DNA from: Candidatus Zixiibacteriota bacterium
GTDB taxonomy: Bacteria > Zixibacteria > MSB-5A5 > UM-FILTER-46-8
NCBI GenBank assembly: GCA_026983835.1
Contig: JALSTH010000120.1
Span: 1 to 33,376 of the forward strand
DNA: 33,376 nucleotides
Direction: 5' to 3'
Part shown: positions 15,724 through 23,795 of the stretch, in pieces
Layout of the letters: each line of letters begins with the position of its first letter
Numbering within the stretch: the stretch's first letter is position 1
Made by a program: the position numbers and the translations under genes
Notes under the pieces: generated by a model
Databases searched by the model: none
What the model was told of the DNA's origin: nothing
Seen by the model: only the letters and a program-made list of their open reading frames with translations

Positions 15724-17265
15724 TTATTCGAAATCCATTAATACATCGGGGATTGATTCCTTTATATCACCGGCTATCAACCCTCGATTCCCATACATAG
15801 TCAAAGCGAAATCCCCGGCAGCTCCCAATATATATGTCCCGCATATCGCGGCGGGAAAAGCATCCATTCCCTGTGCTAACAAAGAACCGATGATGCCGGT
15901 CAAAACATCACCGGCACCCGCAGTTCCCATCCCGGAGTTTCCAACGGGACTTACATAAATTCTGCCGGACGGTTCGCCGATTAACATCGGGGATCCCTTG
16001 AAAACGATTACCACTCCAAACCTCTTTGTCGCTTCGCGCAGGGTAGTAAATCTATCTTTCGTCAACTCATCTATGGGCTTTCCCATAAGGCGGGATAATT
16101 CGCCGGGATGGGGTGTTAATACACAAGGGAAATCGATTTGTTGGAAAACCTCGTCCGCCCCCGCGAGGTTGTTTATAGCATCGGCATCGATAACTGTTGG
16201 AAGTTTTAGCGATGGCACCAATCGGCGGATAAGTTCCTTAGTTTCAAAATGTGTCCCCAGCCCGGGACCCAGTGCTACGGCGTCAGCCCAATCTCTTATA
16301 TCCTTTCGGATCTCTCCCAATCCCCTTAATGCGAGACACCGTTTCTTGCGCACCTCCGGTAGGGGAGAGGTCATAACTTCGGTAAGTTTTACTTCGAAGA
16401 TATCATTTAGGGAAGAGGGGCATCCGAGACGAACCATTCCGCACCCGGTTCTTAAAGCTGATTCCGAAGTTAAAGATGCGGAGCCGGTCAATCCGACCGA
16501 GCCTGCTAATACATATAAATACCCAAAGGTGCCTTTATATCCATTGGATGGTCTTTTCGGGAGGTTAAAATGGAGATATTCCGGCGTAGTTAGAAAAAGA
16601 TTTATTTTCTCGGCTTCGACAGCTTCGTCGGGGATACCTATATCAACTGTATGAACCACGCCGGCGTAATCCCGTCCCGGGGGGAAGTAAAGACCTAATT
16701 TGGGTCTGCCGAAAGTGATTGTATAATCCGCTATTACGCAGGGAGTCGAGACCTCGCCGGTGGAAGCATCTACGCCGGAGGGGCAATCGACCGATACTAC
16801 CGGAATCAGCAAATCATTAATCTTTTTTATGATGTCGGCTGCTAATCCCTTTATTTGTCCTTTGAATCCGGTGCCAAAGATCGAATCGACAATTAGATCC
16901 GTGTTTGGCGGAAGCATAAGTTCATCCGGACTTTCAATTACCTTAACCAAGATTCCGTTGGCGATAGCACGATTATAATTGACAGCGGCATCCCCTTTCA
17001 ATGCTTCCGGCTTTGAAAGGAGAAAACATTGGACCGCATATCCCATATCCGATAGATGCCGTGCCGCTACAAATCCATCCCCCCCATTATTCCCTTTTCC
17101 ACAGATAACGGAAATTGAAGGATTTTCGTAATCAACCAATAAGTTGTCGATAAAATCAGCTACCGAATTTCCGGCGTTTTCCATAAGATCAAGCCCCGGA
17201 ATGCCCATATCTTCTATAGCGCGGCGATCTACATTTCGCATTTGTTCAGAGGTCATTAATTCCAT
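15724..17265 (-). CDS. nnr: Bifunctional NAD(P)HX epimerase / ADP-dependent dehydratase (Nnr)
   Basis: This repair enzyme restores damaged hydrated NAD(P)H. The N-terminal epimerase domain (YjeF_N, about 1-215) has GKGNNGGDGFVAARHL (56-71) and DSIFGTGFKG. The C-terminal ribokinase-like dehydratase domain (about 225-513) has ALGPGLG, VIDADAINNLA, TPHPGELSRL and the nucleotide motif NSGMGTAGAGDVLTGI. The ATG at 17265 is chosen because AAAGGGG lies 6 nt ahead of it. An in-frame extension to 17382 would add 39 residues with no family counterpart. The stop lies about 70 nt before the gatA ATG. Confidence 0.94.
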   Translation of the reverse strand: MELMTSEQMRNVDRRAIEDMGIPGLDLMENAGNSVADFIDNLLVDYENPSISVICGKGNNGGDGFVAARHLSDMGYAVQCFLLSKPEALKGDAAVNYNRAIANGILVKVIESPDELMLPPNTDLIVDSIFGTGFKGQIKGLAADIIKKINDLLIPVVSVDCPSGVDASTGEVSTPCVIADYTITFGRPKLGLYFPPGRDYAGVVHTVDIGIPDEAVEAEKINLFLTTPEYLHFNLPKRPSNGYKGTFGYLYVLAGSVGLTGSASLTSESALRTGCGMVRLGCPSSLNDIFEVKLTEVMTSPLPEVRKKRCLALRGLGEIRKDIRDWADAVALGPGLGTHFETKELIRRLVPSLKLPTVIDADAINNLAGADEVFQQIDFPCVLTPHPGELSRLMGKPIDELTKDRFTTLREATKRFGVVIVFKGSPMLIGEPSGRIYVSPVGNSGMGTAGAGDVLTGIIGSLLAQGMDAFPAAICGTYILGAAGDFALTMYGNRGLIAGDIKESIPDVLMDFE

Positions 17266-17270
17266 AGATT

Positions 17271-17277
17271 CCCCTTT
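17271..17277 (-). promoter_or_regulatory. Ribosome binding site deciding the nnr start
   Basis: Minus strand AAAGGGG ends 6 nt before the ATG at 17265. It selects this start over a longer in-frame extension. Confidence 0.7.
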
Positions 17278-17389
17278 GTGGTTATAATTAATTTGGATAA
17301 TTAAATAATTATCATCCGCAAAACAAGATAATTGTCGATTATCCGATATGAAAATTTCAGCGAGGGATGTTGAGAGGTCCATCCTTAAG

Positions 17390-18268
17390 TTAATTATAAC
17401 CTTTTGCCTTGATAATAATCAGTATTACCCAATAAATGTTCAAGCCGACAGAAATAATATAAAAGGATAATATCGGTTTTCCAATCAATAAACAGATTGC
17501 CATTATAAAGATATCCGTTCCGAAACATAAAAGCGAAACCATCACCATAAAAGTTTTATTATGATACCACCTATGTATCCACTCGGATTTGGGCTGATTT
17601 GTCTTTTCAAGTGCTGATTTTTGGGACTGTTCATCTATCCATCTCATAAATTTATCCTGCCAGCCGAAAATGATATGATATAAACTCTGCAGGATAAAAA
17701 GGATGCCGTTGAGTGTAGGGGTATGGAAATATCGCTTATCCGATTCGATGATTCTCTCATCAGTCCGACTTATAAGGGTTTTGGTTTTTGAATATTCAAT
17801 GTATTTCAATTGGTAGTAATTAAAGTATGAGCATTGGAGAAAAATGGAAAAGATGGTGATTATCGTCAGGACGATGATTTCAGTTCCCCCATTAAGGATA
17901 TACTCGCGAATCCCAACTACTCCAAATACCGCAGTGATAGAAACGAAATCGCCGAGAGTGTCGAGAAATCGGCCAATCCGATGCCCTCTGCCGGTTATCC
18001 TCGCCAAAGCTCCATCGCACGCATCCGTTACATCTTTTAAGTGAAATAATATCGCCCCGGTGATATAGTTGCCTTGATAAATCATTGCTGCTGCGCCGAT
18101 TCCACAGCCGATCGAAGTCAATGTTATAAACTCATGCGGTATCCTTAAAGTGTAGAAAATCCGCAACAACGCCGGGAAATAAAATATGAATAATGCGCTG
18201 ATATTTGTATAGCTGTCAGTTCCCTTTACTTTAGCGTATTTTCCCTTGAATTGAGACAATGTAAACAT
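17390..18268 (-). CDS. CDP-alcohol phosphatidyltransferase family membrane enzyme
   Basis: The 292 residues contain a perfect CDP-alcohol phosphotransferase motif: Asp82-x2-Asp85-Gly86-x2-Ala89-Arg90-x8-Gly99-x3-Asp103-x3-Asp107. The acidic residues bind metal and the CDP-linked substrate. About six membrane helices surround it, with a polar insert of about 80 residues (165-245) between the catalytic half and the last helices. The family makes phospholipids or phosphodiester lipid heads from CDP-activated donors. The alcohol acceptor (inositol, glycerol-phosphate, serine, ethanolamine or other) cannot be told from the motif. It follows a Cys-rich membrane protein by 45 nt. Confidence 0.9.
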   Translation of the reverse strand: MFTLSQFKGKYAKVKGTDSYTNISALFIFYFPALLRIFYTLRIPHEFITLTSIGCGIGAAAMIYQGNYITGAILFHLKDVTDACDGALARITGRGHRIGRFLDTLGDFVSITAVFGVVGIREYILNGGTEIIVLTIITIFSIFLQCSYFNYYQLKYIEYSKTKTLISRTDERIIESDKRYFHTPTLNGILFILQSLYHIIFGWQDKFMRWIDEQSQKSALEKTNQPKSEWIHRWYHNKTFMVMVSLLCFGTDIFIMAICLLIGKPILSFYIISVGLNIYWVILIIIKAKGYN

Positions 18269-18313
18269 TTGGGAAAACCAATGGTAAGGAATTAAATCCT
18301 TTGTGGCAGGTTG

Positions 18314-18838
18314 TTAGGAATTTATAGTTTTGTATTGGCAACCCGGACAGATATACTTTTGGGCGCAGGTCTTACAGGCTAGGTACTTCATCAATGAGCG
18401 GTGATTTAAAAATAATATTAGCGAATAGCCCGCGAAGATAATTAGCGATTCCAAATTGCGCAAACGCATTATCAAGGCCAAAGCACCGATAAATGGTATT
18501 AACCAAATCGGATAAAGGAATATTCTCCATACGAACGATTGTTCAAAAAATTTCGGTTTGCCTTTTTCGTAAAGCAAAGAAGTTATCCATCCCCAACCGC
18601 TATGACATCTCTTACCATAATAAAAACAGTATTTACAGGACGAAAGTGGTAAAACGAACGCCCCGACCGAAACCACATATATTCCATAAAAGATTCCTAA
18701 TAAGTCGTTATACTTCAAAAGGATAAAAACCCCGCCGCCTAATTCTATCATCCCGAATATCCATTTGATGGCAACAAGGAATATTGGGTATCTACCTTTT
18801 TTTTCTTTATAAGAGGGGGAGTAATCCTGCATATCCAT
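18314..18838 (-). CDS. Unknown membrane protein with two cysteine clusters
   Basis: I do not recognise a family. About 174 residues, with four hydrophobic segments: near 20-42, 46-66, 105-126 and 129-146. Two cysteine groups flank them: Cys68-x2-Cys71-x6-Cys78-His in the loop after segment 2, and Cys155-x2-Cys158-x5-Cys164-x2-Cys167 at the C-terminus. Both groups should lie on the same side of the membrane if there are four helices. The second group is a four-cysteine metal-ligand pattern (zinc, or iron-sulfur). It is the first gene of the long leftward operon, directly upstream of the phosphatidyltransferase. ATG at 18838 is preferred to TTG at 18844. No strong ribosome site is visible. Confidence 0.8.
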   Translation of the reverse strand: MDMQDYSPSYKEKKGRYPIFLVAIKWIFGMIELGGGVFILLKYNDLLGIFYGIYVVSVGAFVLPLSSCKYCFYYGKRCHSGWGWITSLLYEKGKPKFFEQSFVWRIFLYPIWLIPFIGALALIMRLRNLESLIIFAGYSLILFLNHRSLMKYLACKTCAQKYICPGCQYKTINS

Positions 18839-18876
18839 AGACAATTTATTGTGCTATATTCGAATTATATTTTTTG

Positions 18877-18904
18877 CTTATAATTTTGTCATTTAGCTTG
18901 ACAA
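18877..18904 (-). promoter_or_regulatory. Probable promoter of the long leftward operon
   Basis: Minus strand: TTGTCA (18904-18899), a 16-base spacer, TATAAG (18882-18877). The RNA start would be near 18870, leaving about 30 nt before the first ATG. It lies in the 143-bp divergent space shared with the bactofilin-like gene. A plus-strand TTGACA overlaps it at 18898-18903 but has no good -10 box. Confidence 0.5.
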
Positions 18905-18981
18905 TTTTCAGAAATATGCAACAATGTATTTTAAGATCTCGTAAAAAGCAATAAAATAAAGAAAAAGGATAGGATATAGAA

Positions 18982-20196
18982 ATGAAACATTTAGATTTAA
19001 AAGCGGTTATTTGTTTTTTGATAATTTTCTCTTTTCTTCCGCCATCCCAACTTAAGGCGACGGAGTTTGTGACCACGAATGCTTACAACTTTGAATCCGG
19101 GCTGACATTGGACGACGATTTGATAATGACTGGCGGGTATGCAAAGATAAACGGGAATATCAATGGCGATTTTATCGGCGCTTGTCGGTCTGTGGTGATA
19201 AATGGTGATATAAACGGTTCTATATTATGTGCCGACCAATACACAAAGGTTTTTGGTAATATCAACGGTTCGATGCGGACATTCTGTCAGGATTCCCAAT
19301 TAAACGGCACCGTAAAACGGAATGTAATGGCTTTTTGTTCCTCCTATACGCTTGGTCCTGAAGGTAGAATAGGGAAAGATCTGTTGGCATTTGCCGGAGA
19401 GGTTGTTGTTGAAGGTCGGGTCGGTAATAATGTTTTGATTAAAGGGGGAGACATTGTTATTTCCGGCACGATTGATGGTAATGCCGATATAGAAGCCGAC
19501 AAAATAACATTATTACCAACTGCGGTTATTAAGGGAAATCTAAACTATACCAGCAAGCGTCAAGCGAAGATAGAGGATGGGGCGACTGTTTTGGGTTCAA
19601 CGAAATGGAGTGAAGATACCTCTAAAAAAAGCAGCAAGCGAAGATGGGTGGGCTCACTTACCATTATCAGTGCCATTATATTGATGATTTCCATTGCAGT
19701 TCAGATTTTCGCTTTGATAATTGCTGTAATTTCGGGGAAAACCTTACTTACGGTTATCCTCTTCGGCGGGGCACTTTATATCGCTATGGTTTTAATGATC
19801 GCAATATTGAAAAAAAGCTCCAAATCCGCTCTTGAAATCTCCCTTACCTCTCCCTTGAAATCTTTTAGTTTGGGCTTGGTTGCATTCATAGTTTTGCCAA
19901 TTATAACGATATTTTTTACTTTGACCTTAATAGGGATACCTATAGGGCTGATATTGGTCTTTATTTTAGGGATATTATCTGTTTTGGGTTGGATTGTGGG
20001 AGCGTTGGCTTTTGGGCATTTCCTGATTAAGATTCTCAAAATATCCTCGAACCCATCCCCATATTTATCGGGCTTGATTGGGATTGTTATGCTTCTCATT
20101 TTCGCTGGAATACCGATTTTGGGTCCTATAGCTGCTTTTGTAATTACATTTTTAGGAATGGGAGCGATAATCCTTTCGAAATATAGAGCTGATTAG
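18982..20196 (+). CDS. Exported bactofilin-like beta-helix protein with a C-terminal membrane domain
   Basis: The 404 residues fall into three parts. Residues 1-26 are a signal peptide. Residues about 30-205 are short repeated strands rich in Gly, Asn and Asp (KINGNINGDFIG, VINGDINGSILC, VFGNINGS, VISGTIDGNADI), the repeat pattern of a bactofilin beta-helix. After a basic linker (SSKKRR-like, near 213-221), residues 222-404 hold about five hydrophobic helices. Classical bactofilins are cytoplasmic and have no membrane domain. Here the signal peptide places the helix outside the cytoplasm, anchored by the C-terminal domain. Such polymer-forming proteins may scaffold the envelope; no specific function can be assigned. 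It is transcribed divergently from the leftward operon. Confidence 0.85.
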   Translation: MKHLDLKAVICFLIIFSFLPPSQLKATEFVTTNAYNFESGLTLDDDLIMTGGYAKINGNINGDFIGACRSVVINGDINGSILCADQYTKVFGNINGSMRTFCQDSQLNGTVKRNVMAFCSSYTLGPEGRIGKDLLAFAGEVVVEGRVGNNVLIKGGDIVISGTIDGNADIEADKITLLPTAVIKGNLNYTSKRQAKIEDGATVLGSTKWSEDTSKKSSKRRWVGSLTIISAIILMISIAVQIFALIIAVISGKTLLTVILFGGALYIAMVLMIAILKKSSKSALEISLTSPLKSFSLGLVAFIVLPIITIFFTLTLIGIPIGLILVFILGILSVLGWIVGALAFGHFLIKILKISSNPSPYLSGLIGIVMLLIFAGIPILGPIAAFVITFLGMGAIILSKYRAD

Positions 20197-20235
20197 TTTT
20201 CGCTTTACTTCTTTGTGGATTTAGCCATTCGACAA

Positions 20236-20262
20236 AAAGGGAAATAATCATTATATCCCTTT
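20236..20262 (+). terminator. Weak hairpin after the bactofilin-like gene
   Basis: AAAGGGA (20236-20242) pairs with TCCCTTT (20256-20262) around a 13-nt AT-rich loop, extendable by ACA/TGT across a bulge. No T-run follows, so it may not be an intrinsic terminator. It is the only clear structure in the 225-bp gap before sdhC other than the promoter at 20330. Confidence 0.25.
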
Positions 20263-20329
20263 GTAATTATATATAAATTTATTATATGGAATGCAATCGC
20301 AGGTGATTATGTGTTTTTTTAGAATGTTC

Positions 20330-20358
20330 TTGCCAATGTTATTGATAAAAATTATAAT
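20330..20358 (+). promoter_or_regulatory. Sigma70-type promoter of sdhCAB
   Basis: TTGCCA (20330-20335), a 17-base spacer, perfect TATAAT (20353-20358). The RNA start near 20365 gives a leader of about 57 nt before the sdhC ATG. Confidence 0.7.
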
Positions 20359-20421
20359 GGTAATAATGAGAGATTTATTATAATAGAGGAAAGCTTTTAC
20401 TTAAAAAATGGAGTTGGATAG

Positions 20422-21120
20422 ATGCAATCCTGGGCAACAGTAATTTGGTCTTCGGTAGGAAGGAAGATTCTATCAGCTATAACGGGTGTTATTCTTTATC
20501 TCTTTATTATGGTGCACTTGTTAGGCAACCTGCAATTGTTCGAAAGTAGCCCGGACCCATTTAACCTCTACGCGAATTTTCTAGAGAAATTCGAAGGGAT
20601 TATTACGATTATTGAGATCGGGCTGTTAATTTCTATTTTATTTCATATAGTCGTAGGGACGACGGTTTATATCAACAAATTGAAAGCTCGTCCCGAAGGC
20701 TATATTAAAACCGGGAGCGCTGGCCCCCCAAGTCGAAAAACGATTTCCTCAACCACAATGATATATACCGGAATCGTTATCGCAGTGTTTATAATCATAC
20801 ATATAATAACTTTCAAATATGGTCCCGGTATCGATGAGGGTTATGTTTCAAACATAAACGGAACTCAAGTCAGGGACTTGTATCGTTTGGTGGTTGAGAC
20901 TTTCAGTAAACCCGGCTATGTTATTTGGTATGTGGCGGCGATGATATTTTTGGGATTTCACTTAAGGCATGCTTTTTGGAGTGCGTTCCAATCTATGGGA
21001 TGGACGAACCCAAAATTTTTACCGATCCTTTATGTCGCCGGCGTGATATTAGCAATTTTGATGGCGATGGGATTTATAATTATTCCGATTTGGATTTATT
21101 TCACAGGAGGCGCCGTATGA
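20422..21120 (+). CDS. sdhC: Succinate dehydrogenase/fumarate reductase cytochrome b subunit (B-type)
   Basis: SdhC anchors the complex in the inner membrane and carries electrons between SdhB and quinone. The 232 residues show five hydrophobic helices, with His32, His75, His127 and His180 in helix positions suited to two b haems. There is no SdhD gene, as expected for the B-type. [13 protein letters not shown] is the typical fifth helix. Gly178 sits where the Wolinella fumarate reductase has Glu180, the E-pathway proton residue. Direction (succinate oxidation or fumarate reduction) cannot be settled from this. The stop overlaps the sdhA start as ATGA. Confidence 0.95.
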   Translation: MQSWATVIWSSVGRKILSAITGVILYLFIMVHLLGNLQLFESSPDPFNLYANFLEKFEGIITIIEIGLLISILFHIVVGTTVYINKLKARPEGYIKTGSAGPPSRKTISSTTMIYTGIVIAVFIIIHIITFKYGPGIDEGYVSNINGTQVRDLYRLVVETFSKPGYVIWYVAAMIFLGFHLRHAFWSAFQSMGWTNPKFLPILYVAGVILAILMAMGFIIIPIWIYFTGGAV

Positions 21121-23030
21121 CACTCGACGGAAAAGTTCCCGGCGGACCGATTGAACAGAAATGGGATTCTTACAAAGGCCATATAAATTTAGTCAGTCCA
21201 GCCAACAAGAGGAAGCACACGATTATCATAGTCGGTACGGGACTTGCAGGAGCTTCGGCCGCCGCAACATTGGGGGAGTTAGGATATAATGTTAAGAGCT
21301 ATTGTATTCAGGATTCTCCGCGTAGGGCACATTCGATCGCCGCTCAAGGTGGCATAAACGCTTCGAAGGATTATCAAAATGACGGCGATTCGGATTGGAG
21401 ACTATTTTATGATACTGTTAAGGGTGGGGATTTCCGTTCGCGGGAAGGTAATGTTTATCGGCTGGCTCAACTGAGCGGCAATATCATAGATCAATGCGTT
21501 GCTCAGGGTGTCCCTTTTGCACGGGAATACGGCGGGGGATTAGCAAATCGATCCTTCGGTGGTGTTTTGGTATCGAGGACATTTTATGCGCGGGGGCAGA
21601 CGGGACAACAGTTGCTTTTGGGAGCCTACGGAGCTTTGATGAGACAACTCAATCTTGGCAGAGTTAAAATATTTCCCAGACGGGAGATGCTCGATTTGGT
21701 TATCATTGACGGTAGGGCGCGAGGGATTGTTGTTAGAAACCTTATCACCGGGGAGATAGAAAAATACGAAGGGGATGCGGTGCTTTTAGCGACGGGTGGC
21801 TATTCCCCGGTTTATTATCTTTCCACGAATGCAGTCAATTCCAACGCTTCCGCCGCTTGGAGATGTCATAAACGGGGAGCGTATTTTGCGAACCCTTCTT
21901 TTACACAAATCCATCCTACCTGTATTCCTCAATCCGGTGAGCATCAATCTAAACTTGTATTGATGAGCGAGAGTTTGCGTAACGATGGCAGGATTTGGGT
22001 TCCAAAGGAAGTCGGAGATAAGCGAGCGGCCAACGATATTCCGGAAAATGAACGGGATTATTATTTGGAGAGGATGTACCCTGCGTACGGAAACCTTGTC
22101 CCGAGGGATATAGCCTCCCGTGCCGCTAAAAGGGTTTGTGATGAAGGTCGGGGTGTTGGGGCGACGGGTAGGGCGGTTTATCTTGATTTTGCAGATGCAA
22201 TAAAGCGTCTCGGCGAACAGGTAATTCGGGAAAAATACGGCAACCTTTTCGATATGTATGAGAATATTACCGGTGAAAACCCCTACCGGGTTCCTATGCG
22301 GATTTATCCCGCGCCTCATTATACAATGGGAGGCTTGTGGGTCGATTATAATCTAATGAGCACAATTCCCGGGCTGTTTGTTTTGGGGGAAGCAAATTTC
22401 TCAGACCACGGTGCGAATCGTTTGGGGGCAAGCGCATTGATGCAAGGCTTGGCTGACGGATATTTTGTAATACCTTTTACTTTGGGTCACTATATCGCCG
22501 GCGCTAAATTGTCAGCTGTTAATACTGACAATGATGCTTTCAAGGAAGCGGTTGATAATGTACAAAAAGGGACGCAAAAACTTTTATCAATCAAAGGGAG
22601 TAAAACGGTAAGGGAAATCCACCGCAAGCTTGGAAATATTATGATACAATATGTCGGGATGTCCCGTAGCGAGGAAGGACTTAAGAAAGCAATTGAGGAG
22701 ATTAAAAGGATAAAAGAGGAGTTTTGGACGGATGTCAATGTTCCGGGCAGTGCCGATACGCTTAATAAGAGTTTGGAAATGGCTGGAAGGTTGGCGGATT
22801 TCCTTGAGCTTGGAGAATTGATGGCTCGCGATGCTCTCAACAGAAACGAATCGGCTGGAGGTCATTTCAGGGAAGAATATCAAACCCCTGAAGGTGAAGC
22901 ATTACGGGATGATAAGAATTATAGTTATGTTGCGGCGTGGGAGTATAAAGGTAAAGAAAAACCTCAAGAGCTTCATAAGGAAGAACTCGAGTTTGAATAT
23001 GTAAAGGAAAGCCAGCGGAGCTATAAATAA
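21117..23030 (+). CDS. sdhA: Succinate dehydrogenase/fumarate reductase flavoprotein subunit
   Basis: SdhA interconverts succinate and fumarate with covalent FAD. The 637 residues show the dinucleotide fold [11 protein letters not shown] (39-49), His72 in [11 protein letters not shown] (the FAD attachment site), [10 protein letters not shown] in the substrate-capping region, the catalytic Arg in [10 protein letters not shown], and [10 protein letters not shown] plus [14 protein letters not shown] near the FAD. The ATG at 21117 is chosen because AGGAGG lies 7 nt ahead and the ATGA overlap couples it to sdhC. The open frame itself extends further upstream inside sdhC, but that part is not SdhA-like. 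sdhB follows 12 nt later. Confidence 0.97.
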   Translation: MTLDGKVPGGPIEQKWDSYKGHINLVSPANKRKHTIIIVGTGLAGASAAATLGELGYNVKSYCIQDSPRRAHSIAAQGGINASKDYQNDGDSDWRLFYDTVKGGDFRSREGNVYRLAQLSGNIIDQCVAQGVPFAREYGGGLANRSFGGVLVSRTFYARGQTGQQLLLGAYGALMRQLNLGRVKIFPRREMLDLVIIDGRARGIVVRNLITGEIEKYEGDAVLLATGGYSPVYYLSTNAVNSNASAAWRCHKRGAYFANPSFTQIHPTCIPQSGEHQSKLVLMSESLRNDGRIWVPKEVGDKRAANDIPENERDYYLERMYPAYGNLVPRDIASRAAKRVCDEGRGVGATGRAVYLDFADAIKRLGEQVIREKYGNLFDMYENITGENPYRVPMRIYPAPHYTMGGLWVDYNLMSTIPGLFVLGEANFSDHGANRLGASALMQGLADGYFVIPFTLGHYIAGAKLSAVNTDNDAFKEAVDNVQKGTQKLLSIKGSKTVREIHRKLGNIMIQYVGMSRSEEGLKKAIEEIKRIKEEFWTDVNVPGSADTLNKSLEMAGRLADFLELGELMARDALNRNESAGGHFREEYQTPEGEALRDDKNYSYVAAWEYKGKEKPQELHKEELEFEYVKESQRSYK

Positions 23031-23042
23031 GGAGCAGCATAA

Positions 23043-23795
23043 ATGAGTAAAAATATAACGGTATATTTGAAAATATGGCGTCAAGAGGGTCCCGACAGCC
23101 GCGGTAAGCTGGTTCCTTATACTGTGGATAATGTAGATCCTGATATGTCCCTATTGGAGATGCTTGATGTATTGAATGAGGATCTTACCAAAAAGGGAGA
23201 ACTTCCAATTGAATTCGATAGCGACTGCCGTGAGGGGATCTGCGGTACTTGCGGTTTGGTTATCAGCGGTATTCCGCATGGGAAGAAGAAAGGCATTGCC
23301 ACTTGCCAATTACATATGAGGAATTTCAAGGACGGGGATGTTATAACAATTGAACCGTTCAGGGCGAAACCGTTTCCCGTAGTTAAGGATTTAGTTATAG
23401 ATAGAAGCGCTTTCGATAGGATTATCGCTAAGGGTGGGTATATTTCGGTTAACACCGGCTCCGCTCCGGAGGCAAACCTGATCCCGATTCCAAAGGAGAC
23501 TGCCGAATTGGCTATGGATGCGGCGGCTTGCATAGGTTGCGGTGCTTGTGTGGCGGCTTGTCCGAATGCGGCGGCTTATTTATTTGTCGGAGCGAAAATA
23601 TCACAGTATTGTCTGCTTCCTCAAGGTCACCCCGAAAGGAAAATCAGAGTGAGGGCTATGGTCGGACAGATGGATGCTGAAGGATTTGGTGATTGTTCAA
23701 ATCATGCGGAGTGTCAAGCCGTATGCCCAAAGGAGATTTCAATTGTAAATATCGCTCGGATGCGAAGGGAGTATTTGAAATCTCTTTGGCCTTAA
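23043..23795 (+). CDS. sdhB: Succinate dehydrogenase/fumarate reductase iron-sulfur subunit
   Basis: SdhB wires FAD to the membrane quinone site through three clusters. The [2Fe-2S] ligands are Cys62, Cys67, Cys70 (CREGICGTC) and Cys88. The ferredoxin-like half has Cys163-x2-Cys166-x2-Cys169-x3-Cys173, then Cys218-x5-Cys224-x3-Cys228, supplying the [4Fe-4S] and [3Fe-4S] clusters. The 250-residue length and the [16 protein letters not shown] opening match the B-type enzyme. An AAGGAG ribosome site precedes the ATG. The TAA stop shares the palindrome TTAA with the stop of the convergent amidase gene. Confidence 0.96.
   Translation: MSKNITVYLKIWRQEGPDSRGKLVPYTVDNVDPDMSLLEMLDVLNEDLTKKGELPIEFDSDCREGICGTCGLVISGIPHGKKKGIATCQLHMRNFKDGDVITIEPFRAKPFPVVKDLVIDRSAFDRIIAKGGYISVNTGSAPEANLIPIPKETAELAMDAAACIGCGACVAACPNAAAYLFVGAKISQYCLLPQGHPERKIRVRAMVGQMDAEGFGDCSNHAECQAVCPKEISIVNIARMRREYLKSLWP

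Noticed and set aside
18898-18932. Plus-strand TTGACA at 18898 as a promoter for the bactofilin-like gene
   Set aside because: No acceptable -10 box lies 16-18 bases downstream; TATTTT is 23 bases away. The same bases fit the minus-strand promoter better.
20925-21116. Upstream extension of the sdhA frame by 64 codons
   Set aside because: It overlaps the last third of sdhC in another frame and has no SdhA similarity; the AGGAGG and ATGA overlap fix the start at 21117.
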